A stretch of DNA of 64,000 nt from Xestospongia bergquistia (GCA_963965975.1 OZ014417.1:5127821-5191820); one strand, 5' to 3'; shown: positions 54,201 to 62,640, numbered from the stretch's first letter. Notes: generated from the sequence alone by a model not told the origin. A program made the numbers and translations.

Positions 54201-54415
54201 CATTTAAAGACTTTAGAATGTTTACACTATTGAGTGAAGTTTATAAAGTAAACTGCTCAGTCCAAAGGACTTAATGGGACTAACTAAATAATCTGCAATT
54301 AACAGTTTAGTAAGTTTGTTTGCATTAACGCTCTAAAGTCTTTAATTTAAAACTTTATAAGGTTTAGACTATTGAGTGAAATTTATAAAGTAAACTGCTC
54401 AGTCTAATGGACTTA
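51263..54415 (+). repeat. Diverged right edge of the satellite array
   Basis: At ~51262 a monomer is cut short: GCATTAA joins straight to CTCAGTCTAAAGG. From here copies differ from each other far more than in the core and carry recurrent edge-type changes, such as CTTAATGGGACTAAC instead of CTTTATGGCACTAAC, AAACTGC instead of AAACAGC, GAGTGAA instead of GAGAGAA, and CTTTAATTTAAAG instead of CTTTAAGTTAAAG. A few core-type copies are mixed in (for example near 52250). The stretch ends where the pogo-type transposon starts. The pattern fits reduced homogenisation at an array edge. Confidence 0.92.
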
Positions 54416-54439
54416 GAGTCGAAAATCAATGGACGGACA
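54414..54439 (+). repeat. Left TA target duplication and left inverted end of the pogo-type element
   Basis: TA at 54414-54415 is followed by an end starting GAGTCG, with TCAATG and CGGACA further in. Compared with the inverted right end it matches at 17 of 24 positions, the differences lying mainly in a 4-base block after GAGTCG. A second CGGACA occurs at 54595-54600. Confidence 0.8.
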
Positions 54440-55661
54440 AATCTATTTTCAGACACTTTTTCTTCTAAAAATTTGAAGATAGCTTATTGCTTCCGTGCTA
54501 TCTAAACTCCGTGTTGTGAACGAGCTCCGTTTTTTTGTGCTTTTACAGACTTGAATGTATTCGCGGGCACGTGGTATGATTTGGCGGACAACACAACCTC
54601 AAGTCTAAACGTTAGCTAGGAGTTTTCTGTCAGTTTCTGAGTCTTTCTCTTTCTATCAACTAAATCTACCTCAAGTTAAACCTTAGGCAGGACTCTCTTG
54701 TATTAACTATCGTGGAAAGAATCAAACATGGTAATTTGTGATAATGTATAGATGTCAATGTGGAAGACTTGATGGCTTGAGCTATGTGTTTGTAATACCT
54801 TAGTCAACCCTGGCCATTTTAGTGATTAGTAAATATATCTGTAATAACAGAGTCAGTTCACTTTTTTAATAATAATAGTGTTGTACTAAGGCTTAATAGC
54901 TGCTTGACTTTATGACTAACTTTACTGTAAGTAGGTAAACATGTGATAGATATTTGATTTATAATAATCTGAGTGAAATAAATTTTTAAATGATAATCAA
55001 TTAACTATATGACAATATTATTGTTTTTAATACCTTTGAGAAAAAAAGATAAAGTCATCACATAAACTAAAATATGTCATAGACCATCTATTATACTATA
55101 GGTATGATGTCATAGTCACAAAAATAGGAGGAAGGGTAGGCAGATAACATGTTAAAGTCACTAGTCATTATTTTGATAGAGAAATGAGTTCTGATGAGTT
55201 GCTTATTCAAAATTCATGATATGATCAAAGGCTCTAAATAATTGCAGTATATAGTTATATCACATGTAGTCATTGGTGCAATGTATAGTCTTTGTTATGA
55301 AGTAGAGAAGAGATGTATACCTTCAAGCATACTAGTAGACATATCTGCCTTACTTATTTGTTTTCATCTGGTCTTATTGAATCTTCAGAATGCAATAGTC
55401 CACTACAGTGAGCTAGAGTCTTTCTATGTTTTATACATAACTAGGAGTCTCTCTACAAAGCTATGACAATTAGTATAAGATTGTGAAAAACCTTTGTACA
55501 AATGACTTATTGCAAACCATAAAGTTTATGTGCTTAATTGGGTGCTGAGACAATTAATTGTTTGAAAACATGCAAGTCCGTTTTTAAGTGCCCCTGACAT
55601 GAGTCTATTTTTCTTTGTTTATATATGATTTATTATGTTATAGTTACATCTTCTTTAATAG
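54440..55661. other. 5' region of the pogo-type element, no convincing long coding exon
   Basis: No conserved protein is seen here. The transposase reading frame must start upstream of an acceptor at ~55661, and one candidate first exon is 54912-54926 (ATG plus four codons) ending at a good donor, GTAAGT at 54927. That exon is in phase with an acceptor AG at 55660-55661. The exon is tiny and its start context is weak, so this is a guess. The 74-codon open frame at 55242-55466 lacks an ATG start and any recognisable domain, and I treat it as chance. Confidence 0.5.
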
Positions 55662-57582
55662 CCTAGGTTATCCTCTGGAGGAAAAAAGCCAAGGAATAGG
55701 CACTACAAGCGGTGGAGTGAGACCCAGTTACGTATAGCAGCAAAGGACGTGGCTAAAGGACAATTTACTCTTAGAAAAGCTGCTGAAATGTATAATGTGC
55801 CAAAGTCAAGATTATGGGACCGAGTGTCTGGTAATGTCTCTTTTGGTGCTCACAGTGGACCCCCTCGATACTTAAATGACGTTGAAGAAGAAGAACTAGT
55901 AACATTTTTGGTAGGTTCAGCTAAAATTGGCTTCGCTCGGACAAAGGAACAAGTTCTTTGTATTGTTAGAGCAGCACTAGCAAAGAAACGTCAATGTGAA
56001 GTTGAAGATGTCAATGTCATTACTGGTTGGTGGGGCTCATTTGTGAAGCGGCATCCAAAACTACGATTAAGATATGGATCCAAATTAGCATATCGTAGAG
56101 CTATTGCAGCTAACCCAGATGTCATAAATCGATATTTTGACTTGCTTGAAGAAACATTGAAGTCTAATAATTTGCTTGAATGACCAATGCTGATTTTTAA
56201 CTGTGATGAGAGCGGGTTCCCATTGGAACATAAACCTGGCAAAATAATTGGAGTACTAGGTCAGAGAGATATTTCCTGTATTACTAGTGGTGATAAAGCC
56301 CAAATTACTGTTTAGTCAGCATGCAGTGCTTCTGGTTACCTTTTGCCTCCGATGATAATTTTTGATCGGAAAAAACTCAAGCCCAATTTCACAAAAGGAG
56401 AAATCTCAGGTACTGCATAAGGGGTGTCTAAAAATGGATGGATAGATTCCGAATTGATTTAGGAATGGTTTACTAATCACTTCTTACTTCACATCCCTCC
56501 ACAGCGACCCATCTTGTTACTCCTGGATGGACATTCTTCACATTACCAACCTCAATTGATCAGGACAGCTGCTGCAAATCAGATCATCTTATTTTGCTTG
56601 CCACCTCATACAACTCATTTGTGTCAACCATTGGACAGGTCATGTTTTAGCCCCTTAAAAAAGGCATACAATAATGAGTGTCATCTCTACATGTCCTGTA
56701 ATCCTGGGAAAGCTGTTAATAGATTTAATTTCACCGAAACGTTTAGTCGAGCCTGGACAAAGGCGATGACACCAGCTAATATTGTTGCTGGGTTTAGATC
56801 CACTGGTATATACCCCCTCAACAGGTATGCAGTATTACGTTACTTGCAACTTGAGGAGGATGGGAAAATAGATATGATAACCTCCAAGATGAGACTGTTT
56901 CTTCCTCTGTATAGCCCAGCTAAATCTCATCCTCATACCTGTATTACTTCCGATAGTGAAAGCATTGATTATAATGAGAAAGACACTTGTAGTGAAGACA
57001 GTACCTGTGGTTACTATGGTAACTTTTCTGAAGACGAAGATTACATTACAAAAGTTCAGCCATCTACTCTTCATGATTTTCTTACTTTACCTCAGCTACC
57101 AAGTAACGAGAAAAAGACAAACCACAGTGCTCGTGTTTTAACAAGTTCTGAAAATCTTCAGTTGATAAGAGAAAAAGAAATGAAGAAAGCAGATGAATTA
57201 AAAGCTTAAGATCTTAGAAAGCAACAGCGAGAAAAGAAGGCAATGGAACGAGAACAGAAAAAGAAGGAGGTAGAGGAGAGAAAGCTTAAAAGAGCAGTTG
57301 AAAAAGCCGAGAAAGAGAGACAAAAGAAAGAAAAAAAACAACGTGAACAGAGTACATCAAAATTTGATTTTACAGAAGAAAGCACAGTCGGTTTTCTAGG
57401 AAGTATGAGAATGGTTATGATCTACCTGACATCAGATATGAAAAATGGAAAAAAATATTCCATCCTGAAGAATTATCTTTAGATGCTACAGCATGTAAAT
57501 CCAGTGATGGAGACATCAGTCTCAGTGAAGTAGATGAGAATAGTAAGTGATACAGCCTGAGGTTAATTATACTTTGAATTTA

Positions 57583-58358
57583 TGGCTTGCTATTTTAGAA
57601 AGTGCACTAGAACAGTCACCAAAAGTTCTCAAATTTCCAGTATGTGTAATGTATATATATATTTTAGTATTTTTGAGTTAATTATCCTTGTTACAGGGAG
57701 GAAGAGATGTACCAGAAGTACTAGCAAGAGAAGTGAAGAAGAGATAGGACTCTATGAATATGACAAGAATGGACTCAGTGATAATGGTATGTGACATTAT
57801 ATTATAATTAACCCTTTAATAGTGGCTTGCCATTTTAGAAACTACACTAGAGCAGTCAAAGACATTACCTAAAAATTCTCAAATTTCCAGTATGTGTAAT
57901 GTATATATATTGAAGTATTTTAAAGTTAATTATCCTTGTTACGGGGAGGAAGAGATGTACCAGAAATACTAGCAAGAGAAGTGAAGAAGAGATAGGACTC
58001 TATGAATATGACAAGAATGGACTCAGTGATAATGGTATGTGACATTATGTTATAATTAACCCTTTAATAGTGGCTTGCCATGTTAGAAACTACACTAGAG
58101 CAGTCAAGGACATTACCTAAAAATTCTCAAATTTCCAGTATGTGTAATGTATATATATTGAAGTATTTTAAAGTTAATTATCCTTGTTACAGGGAGGAAG
58201 AGATGTACCAAAAGTACTAGCAAGAGAAGTTAAAAAAAGATAGGACTCAGTGAATATGACAAGAATGGACTCAGTGATAATGGTATGTGACATTATACTA
58301 TAATTAACCCTTTAATAGTGGCTTGCCATGTTAGAAACTACACTAGAGCAGTCAAAGA
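57583..58358 (+). repeat. Tandem triplication of a ~248-bp unit holding a 90-nt exon
   Basis: Units begin with TGGCTTGC at 57583, 57823, 58071 and 58319 (the last partial, to ~58358); lengths are 240, 248 and 248. Each full unit contains a pyrimidine-rich acceptor region, a 90-nt exon (57697-57786, 57945-58034, 58193-58282) and a GTATGTGAC donor. The exon begins and ends in phase 1, so extra copies would not break the frame. Copy 1 is open and has both splice sites. Copy 2 has ACGG where the others have the ACAG acceptor. Copy 3 has an in-frame TAA at 58231. Only copy 1 therefore looks usable. Confidence 0.9.
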
Positions 58359-58423
58359 ATAACCTGACAACCAGTATGAAAATATTCACAATATAATAAT
58401 ACAATTCATGTATTTCATTACAG

Positions 58424-58578
58424 AAAAACTATCAGCATGTTCTAATAATTTATGTTTTCACACTAAAGCGACTAATTGGGTGGAATGTGAAAAATGTTTC
58501 CAGTGGTACCACATGGTATGTGTTGGGATCAAGAAAGAAAAATCACTAAATTTTGTTTGTTTTATGTGTGACATATAA
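58424..58578 (+). CDS. Terminal exon of the transposase encoding a PHD finger
   Basis: The exon follows a CATTACAG acceptor and reads in phase 1 from the preceding 90-nt exon. It encodes a C4HC3 zinc-binding pattern: Cys-x4-Cys, then WVECEKC, WYHMVC, GIKKEKS and FVCFMC before the stop at 58576. The tryptophan before the third cysteine and the WYH..CVGI string are typical of PHD fingers, which in known families often bind histone H3 tails. The first pair is Cys-x4-Cys rather than the usual Cys-x2-Cys. The exon is intact although the gene upstream is broken. Chromatin targeting of the transposase is my inference. Confidence 0.85.
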
Positions 58579-58641
58579 TAATTAACTACTAGACTTTTTG
58601 TAGTAAAATTATTTTTTCATGCACAGTGAATTTGAATAATT

Positions 58642-58681
58642 AATAAACAGTATTTGTGATTGTCAAATTTGAGTTAATAAA
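58642..58681 (+). promoter_or_regulatory. Two candidate poly(A) signals for the transposase gene
   Basis: AATAAA occurs at 58642-58647 and 58676-58681, 64 and 98 bases after the PHD-exon stop codon. Spacing and strand fit 3' end formation. AATAAA also arises by chance in AT-rich DNA, so usage is unproven. Confidence 0.55.
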
Positions 58682-59083
58682 TATCAAGAACTTATCACCT
58701 ACTTTAGAAAAGAACTTCTCTTAAATGTCCGTTTATTCGTCCATGAGTTCATGTTTTCAAAGAGATGTATATTCAGAACTGTACGTAGAAATTTCTCCAA
58801 AGTTTGACAGTTAATTCTTTACATATTATATACTGTTCAAAAGCAGAGATAACGTTCAAGCTATAATTGTTATCAAGATATGGTCATCGTTCAAATCTAC
58901 ATAAGAATGTCCGTTTTATCATGATCTCAAGTGTACAGGATATATGCTTGTAAATTCTGCAAAAAGATTTCTTTTTCAGTATATTCTTTGCAATAACTAT
59001 ATGATGGATTGGGGCACTCGAAGCTGGTGTCGAAAGTCAGCTTCGAATGCTCTGTTTATTTAAAAACAGTAAAAACACCAGAG
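58682..59083. other. 3' subterminal region of the pogo-type element: repeated TGTCCG motif and a hairpin
   Basis: No coding exon is seen. TGTCCG recurs at 58726 and 58908 (both inside AATGTCCGTTT) and, within the end itself, at 59084; its complement CGGACA is at 54434 and 54595 near the other end. A hairpin is formed by 59014-59025 (GCACTCGAAGCT) and 59039-59050 (AGCTTCGAATGC), 11 of 12 paired across a 13-base loop. These may be transposase-binding or fold-back sites, which is inference. Confidence 0.55.
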
Positions 59084-59109
59084 TGTCCGATCATTGAGCC
59101 ACGCCTCTA
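59084..59109 (-). repeat. Right inverted end and TA target duplication of the pogo-type element
   Basis: Read on the minus strand from 59107, the end begins GAGGCG and carries TCAATG and CGGACA in the same spacing as the left end. TA at 59108-59109 opens the resumed satellite monomer and matches the TA at 54414. Confidence 0.8.
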
Positions 59110-59408
59110 ATGGGACTAACTAAATAAACTGCTATTAACAGTTTAGTAAGTTGGTTTGCATTAAGGGTCTAAAGTCTTTAATTTAAAGACTTTAGAAGGT
59201 TTAGACTATTGAGTGAAGTTTATAAAGTAAACTGCTCAGTCTAAAAGAGTTAACGTTACTAACTAAATAAACTGCAATTAACATTTTAGTAAGTTGGTTT
59301 GAATTAACGCTCTAAAGTCTTTAATTTAAAGACTTTAGAAGGTTTAGACTATTGAGTGAAGTTTATAAAGTAAACTGCTCAGTCTAAAGGATTTAATGGT
59401 ACTAACTA
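59108..59408 (+). repeat. About two edge-type satellite monomers between two transposons
   Basis: The satellite resumes with TAATGGGACTAAC in the same strand and register as before 54415. It carries the edge-type changes (AAACTGC, CTTTAATTTAAAG, GAGTGAAG). It stops at TA 59407-59408, the target of the next element. Confidence 0.95.
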
Positions 59409-59433
59409 TACTCTGTCTGAGTTGAGAAAAGCC
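59409..59433 (+). repeat. Left inverted end of the 794-bp element
   Basis: It starts TACTCTGTCTGAGTTGAG and ends AAAAGCC. It differs from the right end at two positions only (T/C and A/G). Alternatively the element starts at CTCTG with a TATA duplication; the satellite consensus favours TA. Confidence 0.9.
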
Positions 59434-59539
59434 CTTTATTAAAAAAAAGGTGTTTTATGCATGGAATGTAACGTGAGGTATTTTCTCGCCTGTTAGCGCT
59501 GAAGTACGTGTTAAGTGTTTTCATTATTTGTTCACGTGG

Positions 59540-60004
59540 ATGTCATGCGAACACACCACGTTTTTTCTCGTGCTTGTAAGTGGAAAAAGATTGCGATCAC
59601 AAACAAAGGAGGTTGCTGTGAATGTCTATGAATATTTCGAGGAACTTGGCAGGCGCAAACGGACTGAAGGATCTCTGAAACAAACCTGTGATGCCCCAGG
59701 ACTTTCACGTTCCAGTATCAATCTGACAGTTCTGATGACGAATGATTTTAGACATTTTCAGTTTTCCTTATTTGTCAAAAGGTTTTTTTCAAAACCATGT
59801 TGGCTTTATAGCTGCCCAAAATTGCAAAAGACGATACCTGGTTATCATTTTAATAGTATAATTGATACAAAGGCATTTATTTTTATAATTAGAATTGTAA
59901 TTTTGACTTGCCATGTGATAGTCGGCTGGCTTCTCGGTGATAGTTGGCTGACTTTTCGAGGTGAAAATCGATTTTTGTTATCTGCTCGAAGGTGTGCAAT
60001 TTAA
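59540..60004 (+). pseudogene. Remnant transposase N-terminus (helix-turn-helix) inside the 794-bp element
   Basis: The first ATG in this open frame is at 59540. The part worth attention is 59579-59719, which begins SGKRLRSQTKEVAVNVYEYF and ends at GLSRSSI. This resembles the N-terminal helix-turn-helix of Tc1/mariner-IS630-type transposases, in which a KxL..xxKEV..NVY.YF helix is followed by a GVS..T-type recognition helix. After ~59720 the translation loses any recognisable pattern and no Asp-rich catalytic block follows, so the ORF is best read as the stump left after an internal deletion. The assignment is by memory of the pattern only. A donor-like GTAAGT at ~59576 lies just before the conserved part. 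Confidence 0.5.
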
Positions 60005-60177
60005 AGTATGCAAAAGGGATGCCATTTAAAATGTATGGAGTTTTATAGTTTGATACTTTATCGTAGCGCTAGACAGCCAAATTTTATATATAAAATGCGC
60101 GTTTGCAAGCTGAATCGATTGGTGCAAGTCCCATGTGGATAGCACGTAAAACGGCAAAGTTATTCACACGTCTGGGT

Positions 60178-60202
60178 GGCTTCTCTCAACTCGGACAGAG
60201 TA
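60178..60202 (-). repeat. Right inverted end of the 794-bp element
   Basis: On the minus strand it reads TACTCTGTCCGAGTTGAG then AGAAGCC, pairing with the left end. It is followed by TA at 60203-60204 and normal satellite. Confidence 0.9.
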
Positions 60203-60354
60203 TAAATAAACTGCTATTAACAGTTTAGTAAGTTTGTTTGTGTTAACGCTCTGAAGTCTTTAATTTAAAGACTTTAGAAGGTTTAGACTGTTGATTGAAG
60301 TTTATAAAGTAAATTGCTAAGTCTAAAAGACTTGAAGGGAATAAATATATAAAG
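60203..60354 (+). repeat. One edge-type satellite monomer in forward orientation
   Basis: Satellite continues in register after the 794-bp element, with edge-type changes (AAACTGCTATTAACAGTTT, CTTTAATTTAAAG, GATTGAAG). It ends in an irregular stretch (GGGAATAAATATATAAAGGG) at the strand switch. Confidence 0.93.
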
Positions 60355-62110
60355 GGACTATTGGGTGTACTTTTTAAAGTAGTCTAAACCTTCTAAAGTC
60401 TTTAAATTAAAGACTTTAGAGCGTTAATGGAAAGAAACTTAATAAACTGTTAATGGCAGTTTATTTAGTTAGTCCCTTTCAGTCCTTTAGTCTGAGCAGT
60501 TTACTTTATAAAGTTAACTCTACAGTCTCAACATTCTAAAGTCATTGAATTAAAAACTTTAGAACGTTAATGAAACAAAGTTAATAAGCTTTTAATGGCA
60601 GTTTATTTACTTAGTCCCTTTAAGTCCCTTAGTCTATGCAGTTTATTTTATAAACTAAACTCAATGGTTGAAACCTTATAAAGTCTTTAAATTAAAGACT
60701 TTAGAGCGTTAATGCAAACAAACTTAATAAACTGTACACACCAACTTAGTAAACTGTTAAATGTAGCTTATTTAGTTGGTCCCTTTAAGTCCTTTAGTCT
60801 GAACAGATTACTTTAGAAAGTTCACTCAATAGTCTAAACCTTCTAAAGTTTTTAAATTAAAGACTTTAGTGCTTTAATACAAACCAACTTAATAAACCGT
60901 TAATTGATGTTTATTTAGTTAGTCCATTTAAGTCCTTTAGTCTGATCAGTTTCCTTTTTAAAGTACATCCAATAGTCTAAACCTTCTAAAGTCTTTAAAT
61001 TAAAGACTTAAAGCGTTAATGCAAACAAACTTAATAAACTGTTAATGGTAGTTTATTTAGTTAGTCGTTTTAAGGCCTTTAGTCTCAGCAGTTTATTTTA
61101 TAACCTTAAGTCAATAGTCTAAACTTCTAAAGTCTTTAAATTAAAGACATTAGAGCGTTATTGGAAACAAACTTGATAAAATGTTAATTCCAGTTTATTT
61201 AGTTAGTCCCTTTAAGTCTTTTATTTTGAGCAGTTTACTTTATAAAATTCACTCAATAATCTAAACCTTCTAAAGTCTTTAAATTAAAGACTTTAGAGCA
61301 TTAATGCAAACAAACTTAATAAACTGTTAATGGCAGTTTATTTAGTTAGTCGGTTTAAGTCCTTTAGTCTTTGCAGTTTACTTAATAAACTGAAATCAAC
61401 AGCCTAACCCTCTTAAAGTCTTTAAATTAAAGACTTGAATGTTTTAATACACACCAACTTAGTAAACAATTAATTGCAGCTTATTTGGTTGGTCCCTTTA
61501 ACTCCTTTAGTCTGAACAGATTACTTTAGAAAGTTCACTCAATAGTCTAAACCTTCTAAAGTCTTTGAATTAAAGACTTTAGAGCATTAATGCAAACAAA
61601 CTCGACAAACTGTTAATGGCAATTTACTTAGTTAGTCCCTTTAAGTCCTTCAGTCTGAGCAGTTTACTTTTTAAAATTTACTCCACAGTCTAAACCTTCT
61701 AAAGTCTTTAATTTAAAGATTTAAAATTGTTATTGCAAACAAACTTAATAAACTGTTAATGGCAGTTTACTTAGCTAGTCCCTTTAAGTCCTTTAGTCTG
61801 AGCAGTTTACTATTTGAAATTTACTCAACAGTCTAAACCTTCTGAAGTCTTTAAATTAAAGACTTAGACTGTTAATGCAAACAAAGTTAATAAGCTGTTA
61901 ATGGCAGTTTATTTACTTAGTCCCTTTAAGTCCCTTAGTCTCAGCAGTTTATTTTATAAACTAAACTCAATAGTCTAAACCTTCTAAAGTCTTTAAATTA
62001 AAGACTTTAGAGCATTAATGCGAAGAAACTAAATATATTGTTAATGGCAGTTTATTTATTTAGTCCCTTTAAGTCCTTTAGTCCTAGCAATTTACTTTAT
62101 AAAGTTAACT
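60355..62110 (-). repeat. Inverted segment of the satellite array, about 12 monomers
   Basis: The same monomer is read on the minus strand: AGTCTAAACCTTCTAAAG, CTTTAAATTAAAG, GCGTTAATGCAAAC, CTTAATAAACTGTTAATG, TTTATTTAGTTAGTCCC, AAGTCCTTTAGTCTGAGC. The period is roughly 135-160 with small indels. The switch is at ~60355-60385, where a forward GACTATTGGGTGTAC fragment abuts inverted GTCTAAACCTTC. These copies are edge-type and diverged from each other. Inversion of one array end, or inverted duplication, would give this layout. Confidence 0.93.
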
Positions 62111-62340
62111 CAATAAAATGCAAAGTGCTTAGACTAAAGGACTTAATAAACTGCAATTGACTGTTTATTAAGTTCATTTCCATTAAATCTTGAAACTCTT
62201 TAATTTAAAGGATTGTTAGGGTTTACAGTATTTTGGTAAACTTAACAATGCGAACTACTTACACTAATGGGTTTATACTTACCACTGCAAACTATTTGCA
62301 ATAAAGGCTTAAAGACATTTAGTCTATTAACTGGAATAGA
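62111..62340 (+). repeat. Degenerate outermost satellite copies, forward strand again
   Basis: Weak forward-strand similarity is visible: CTTAGACTAAAGGACTTAAT, AAACTGCAATTGACTGTTTA, TTAAGTTCATTTCCATTAAA and CTTTAATTTAAAGGATTG, followed by vaguer echoes (TAAGGCTTAAAGACATTTAG style). Beyond ~62340 the similarity is lost. I read this as the decayed outer limit of the array. Confidence 0.65.
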
Positions 62341-62369
62341 GTCTTCTATTGCTAAAATGTATATTTTAA

Positions 62370-62640
62370 TATGTATATTTTTTGTGGAAATTGCAGTTTT
62401 TTAAAAACTTTTTTCTATGTTTTTGGTGCCAAAATATACAAGTCCTAATTTTTTTTGTGCCAAAAATATGTGTTTTAACCCTTGTTTAAAACTTTTTTGG
62501 CAGCAAAATGTGTCAGTTGTCACAGCCTCTTTAAAAAGCATTTTAGTGCGAAAATTGCACATGTTTTAAATCCTTTTGCTAATTTTTTTAGGTGCCCAAA
62601 ATGCCGATATTTGAAAACCCATTTTGCTAAAAAAAGGAAC
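62370..62640. repeat. Degenerate ~46-bp minisatellite
   Basis: A motif like TTTTGGTGCCAAAAT recurs with starts near 62379, 62425, 62456, 62499, 62545 and 62591, mostly 43-46 bases apart with one shortened copy (31). Copies share a T run, G(G/T)(T/C)GCC, AAAAT and then an A/T-rich tail with TTTAAA. Divergence is high. No relation to the 143-bp satellite is evident. Confidence 0.6.

Larger units (their letters stand above)
55662..58578 (+). pseudogene. pogo/Tigger-type transposase with CENP-B-like DNA-binding domain, DDE domain and C-terminal PHD finger (disrupted)
   Basis: One reading frame runs from ~55662 to ~57395. First comes a psq-type helix-turn-helix (motif FTLRKAAEMYNVPKSRLWDR, ~55760-55830), then a CENP-B/Tc5-type helix-turn-helix (EEEELVTFL..IGFA..., ending GWWGSFVKRHPKLRLR, to ~56070). 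The DDE_1 catalytic core has Asp at 56205 (NCDESGF), 56526 (LLLDGHSSHY) and 56634 (QPLDRSCF), with 35 residues between the last two (DD35D). A Lys/Glu-rich coiled-coil-like stretch spans ~57150-57355. A conserved block (YENGYDLPDIRYEKW, 57404 on) is reached only after an apparent one-base deletion in the T run near 57393. A donor GTAAGT at 57543 leads to a small exon (57697-57786) and a PHD-finger exon (58424-58578), all in phase 1. In-frame stops lie at 56181 (TGA), 56313 (TAG), 56418 (TAA), 56460 (TAG) and 57207 (TAA). The family would cut and paste the element at TA sites; this copy is broken. Confidence 0.88.
54416..59107 (+). mobile_element. pogo/Tigger-type DNA transposon, decayed but with both ends
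   Basis: A 4692-bp unit interrupts one satellite monomer. The satellite reads GGACTTA up to 54415 and resumes TAATGGGACTAAC at 59108, so TA is duplicated and the target was an ordinary GGACTTAATGGGAC monomer. The two ends are imperfect inverted repeats (17 of 24 positions). Inside is a transposase gene on the + strand with a CENP-B-like DNA-binding region and a DDE-type catalytic domain, which fits the TA target of the Tc1/mariner-pogo group. The gene has nonsense changes, so this copy is not autonomous as it stands. Its introns and its C-terminal PHD finger are less usual features. Confidence 0.9.
59409..60202. mobile_element. 794-bp non-autonomous TA-flanked DNA transposon with 25-bp inverted ends
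   Basis: The left end (59409-59433, TACTCTGTC.GAGTTGAGA.AAGCC) matches the complement of the right end (60178-60202) at 23 of 25 positions. TA at 59407-59408 and 60203-60204 flank it. Removing one TA and the insert restores a normal ACTAACTAAATAAAC satellite segment, so the excision boundary is well supported. The interior holds only a fragment of a transposase-like N-terminus and no catalytic domain, so I call it an internally deleted (MITE-like) element of the Tc1/mariner/IS630 type. The ~59760-60177 interior shows no further feature beyond a weak ~22-bp internal repeat near 59920-59965. Confidence 0.9.

Noticed and set aside
1-54415. Coding repeats or ORFs within the satellite
   Set aside because: Stops recur in all six frames of every monomer, and no open frame is long or preserved between copies.
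1-54415. Hammerhead ribozyme encoded by the satellite
   Set aside because: I looked for the CTGATGA and GAAA core arrangement in the monomer consensus and did not find it; the hairpins are simple inverted repeats.
1-54415. CENP-B box in the monomer
   Set aside because: No TTCG....A..CGGG pattern is present in the consensus; the few TTCG occurrences are in variant copies without the rest.
55242-55466. 74-codon open frame in the 5' region of the pogo-type element
   Set aside because: It has no ATG at its start, no domain and no splice link to the transposase; it is likely chance.
55991-56242. Minus-strand open frame opposite the transposase
   Set aside because: It is a shadow of the + strand frame, which carries recognisable domains.
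56835-57141. Additional open frames over the C-terminal half of the transposase
   Set aside because: They overlap the real frame on the other strand or another phase and show no domain.
56181-57209. Stops read through by an alternative code or RNA editing
   Set aside because: All three stop codons occur, a separate one-base deletion is present, and no evidence of recoding is visible; ordinary pseudogene decay is simpler.
59920-59965. Short ~22-bp imperfect repeat (GTCGGCTGGCTT / GTTGGCTGACTT) inside the 794-bp element
   Set aside because: There are only two weak copies, too little to support a functional or named repeat.
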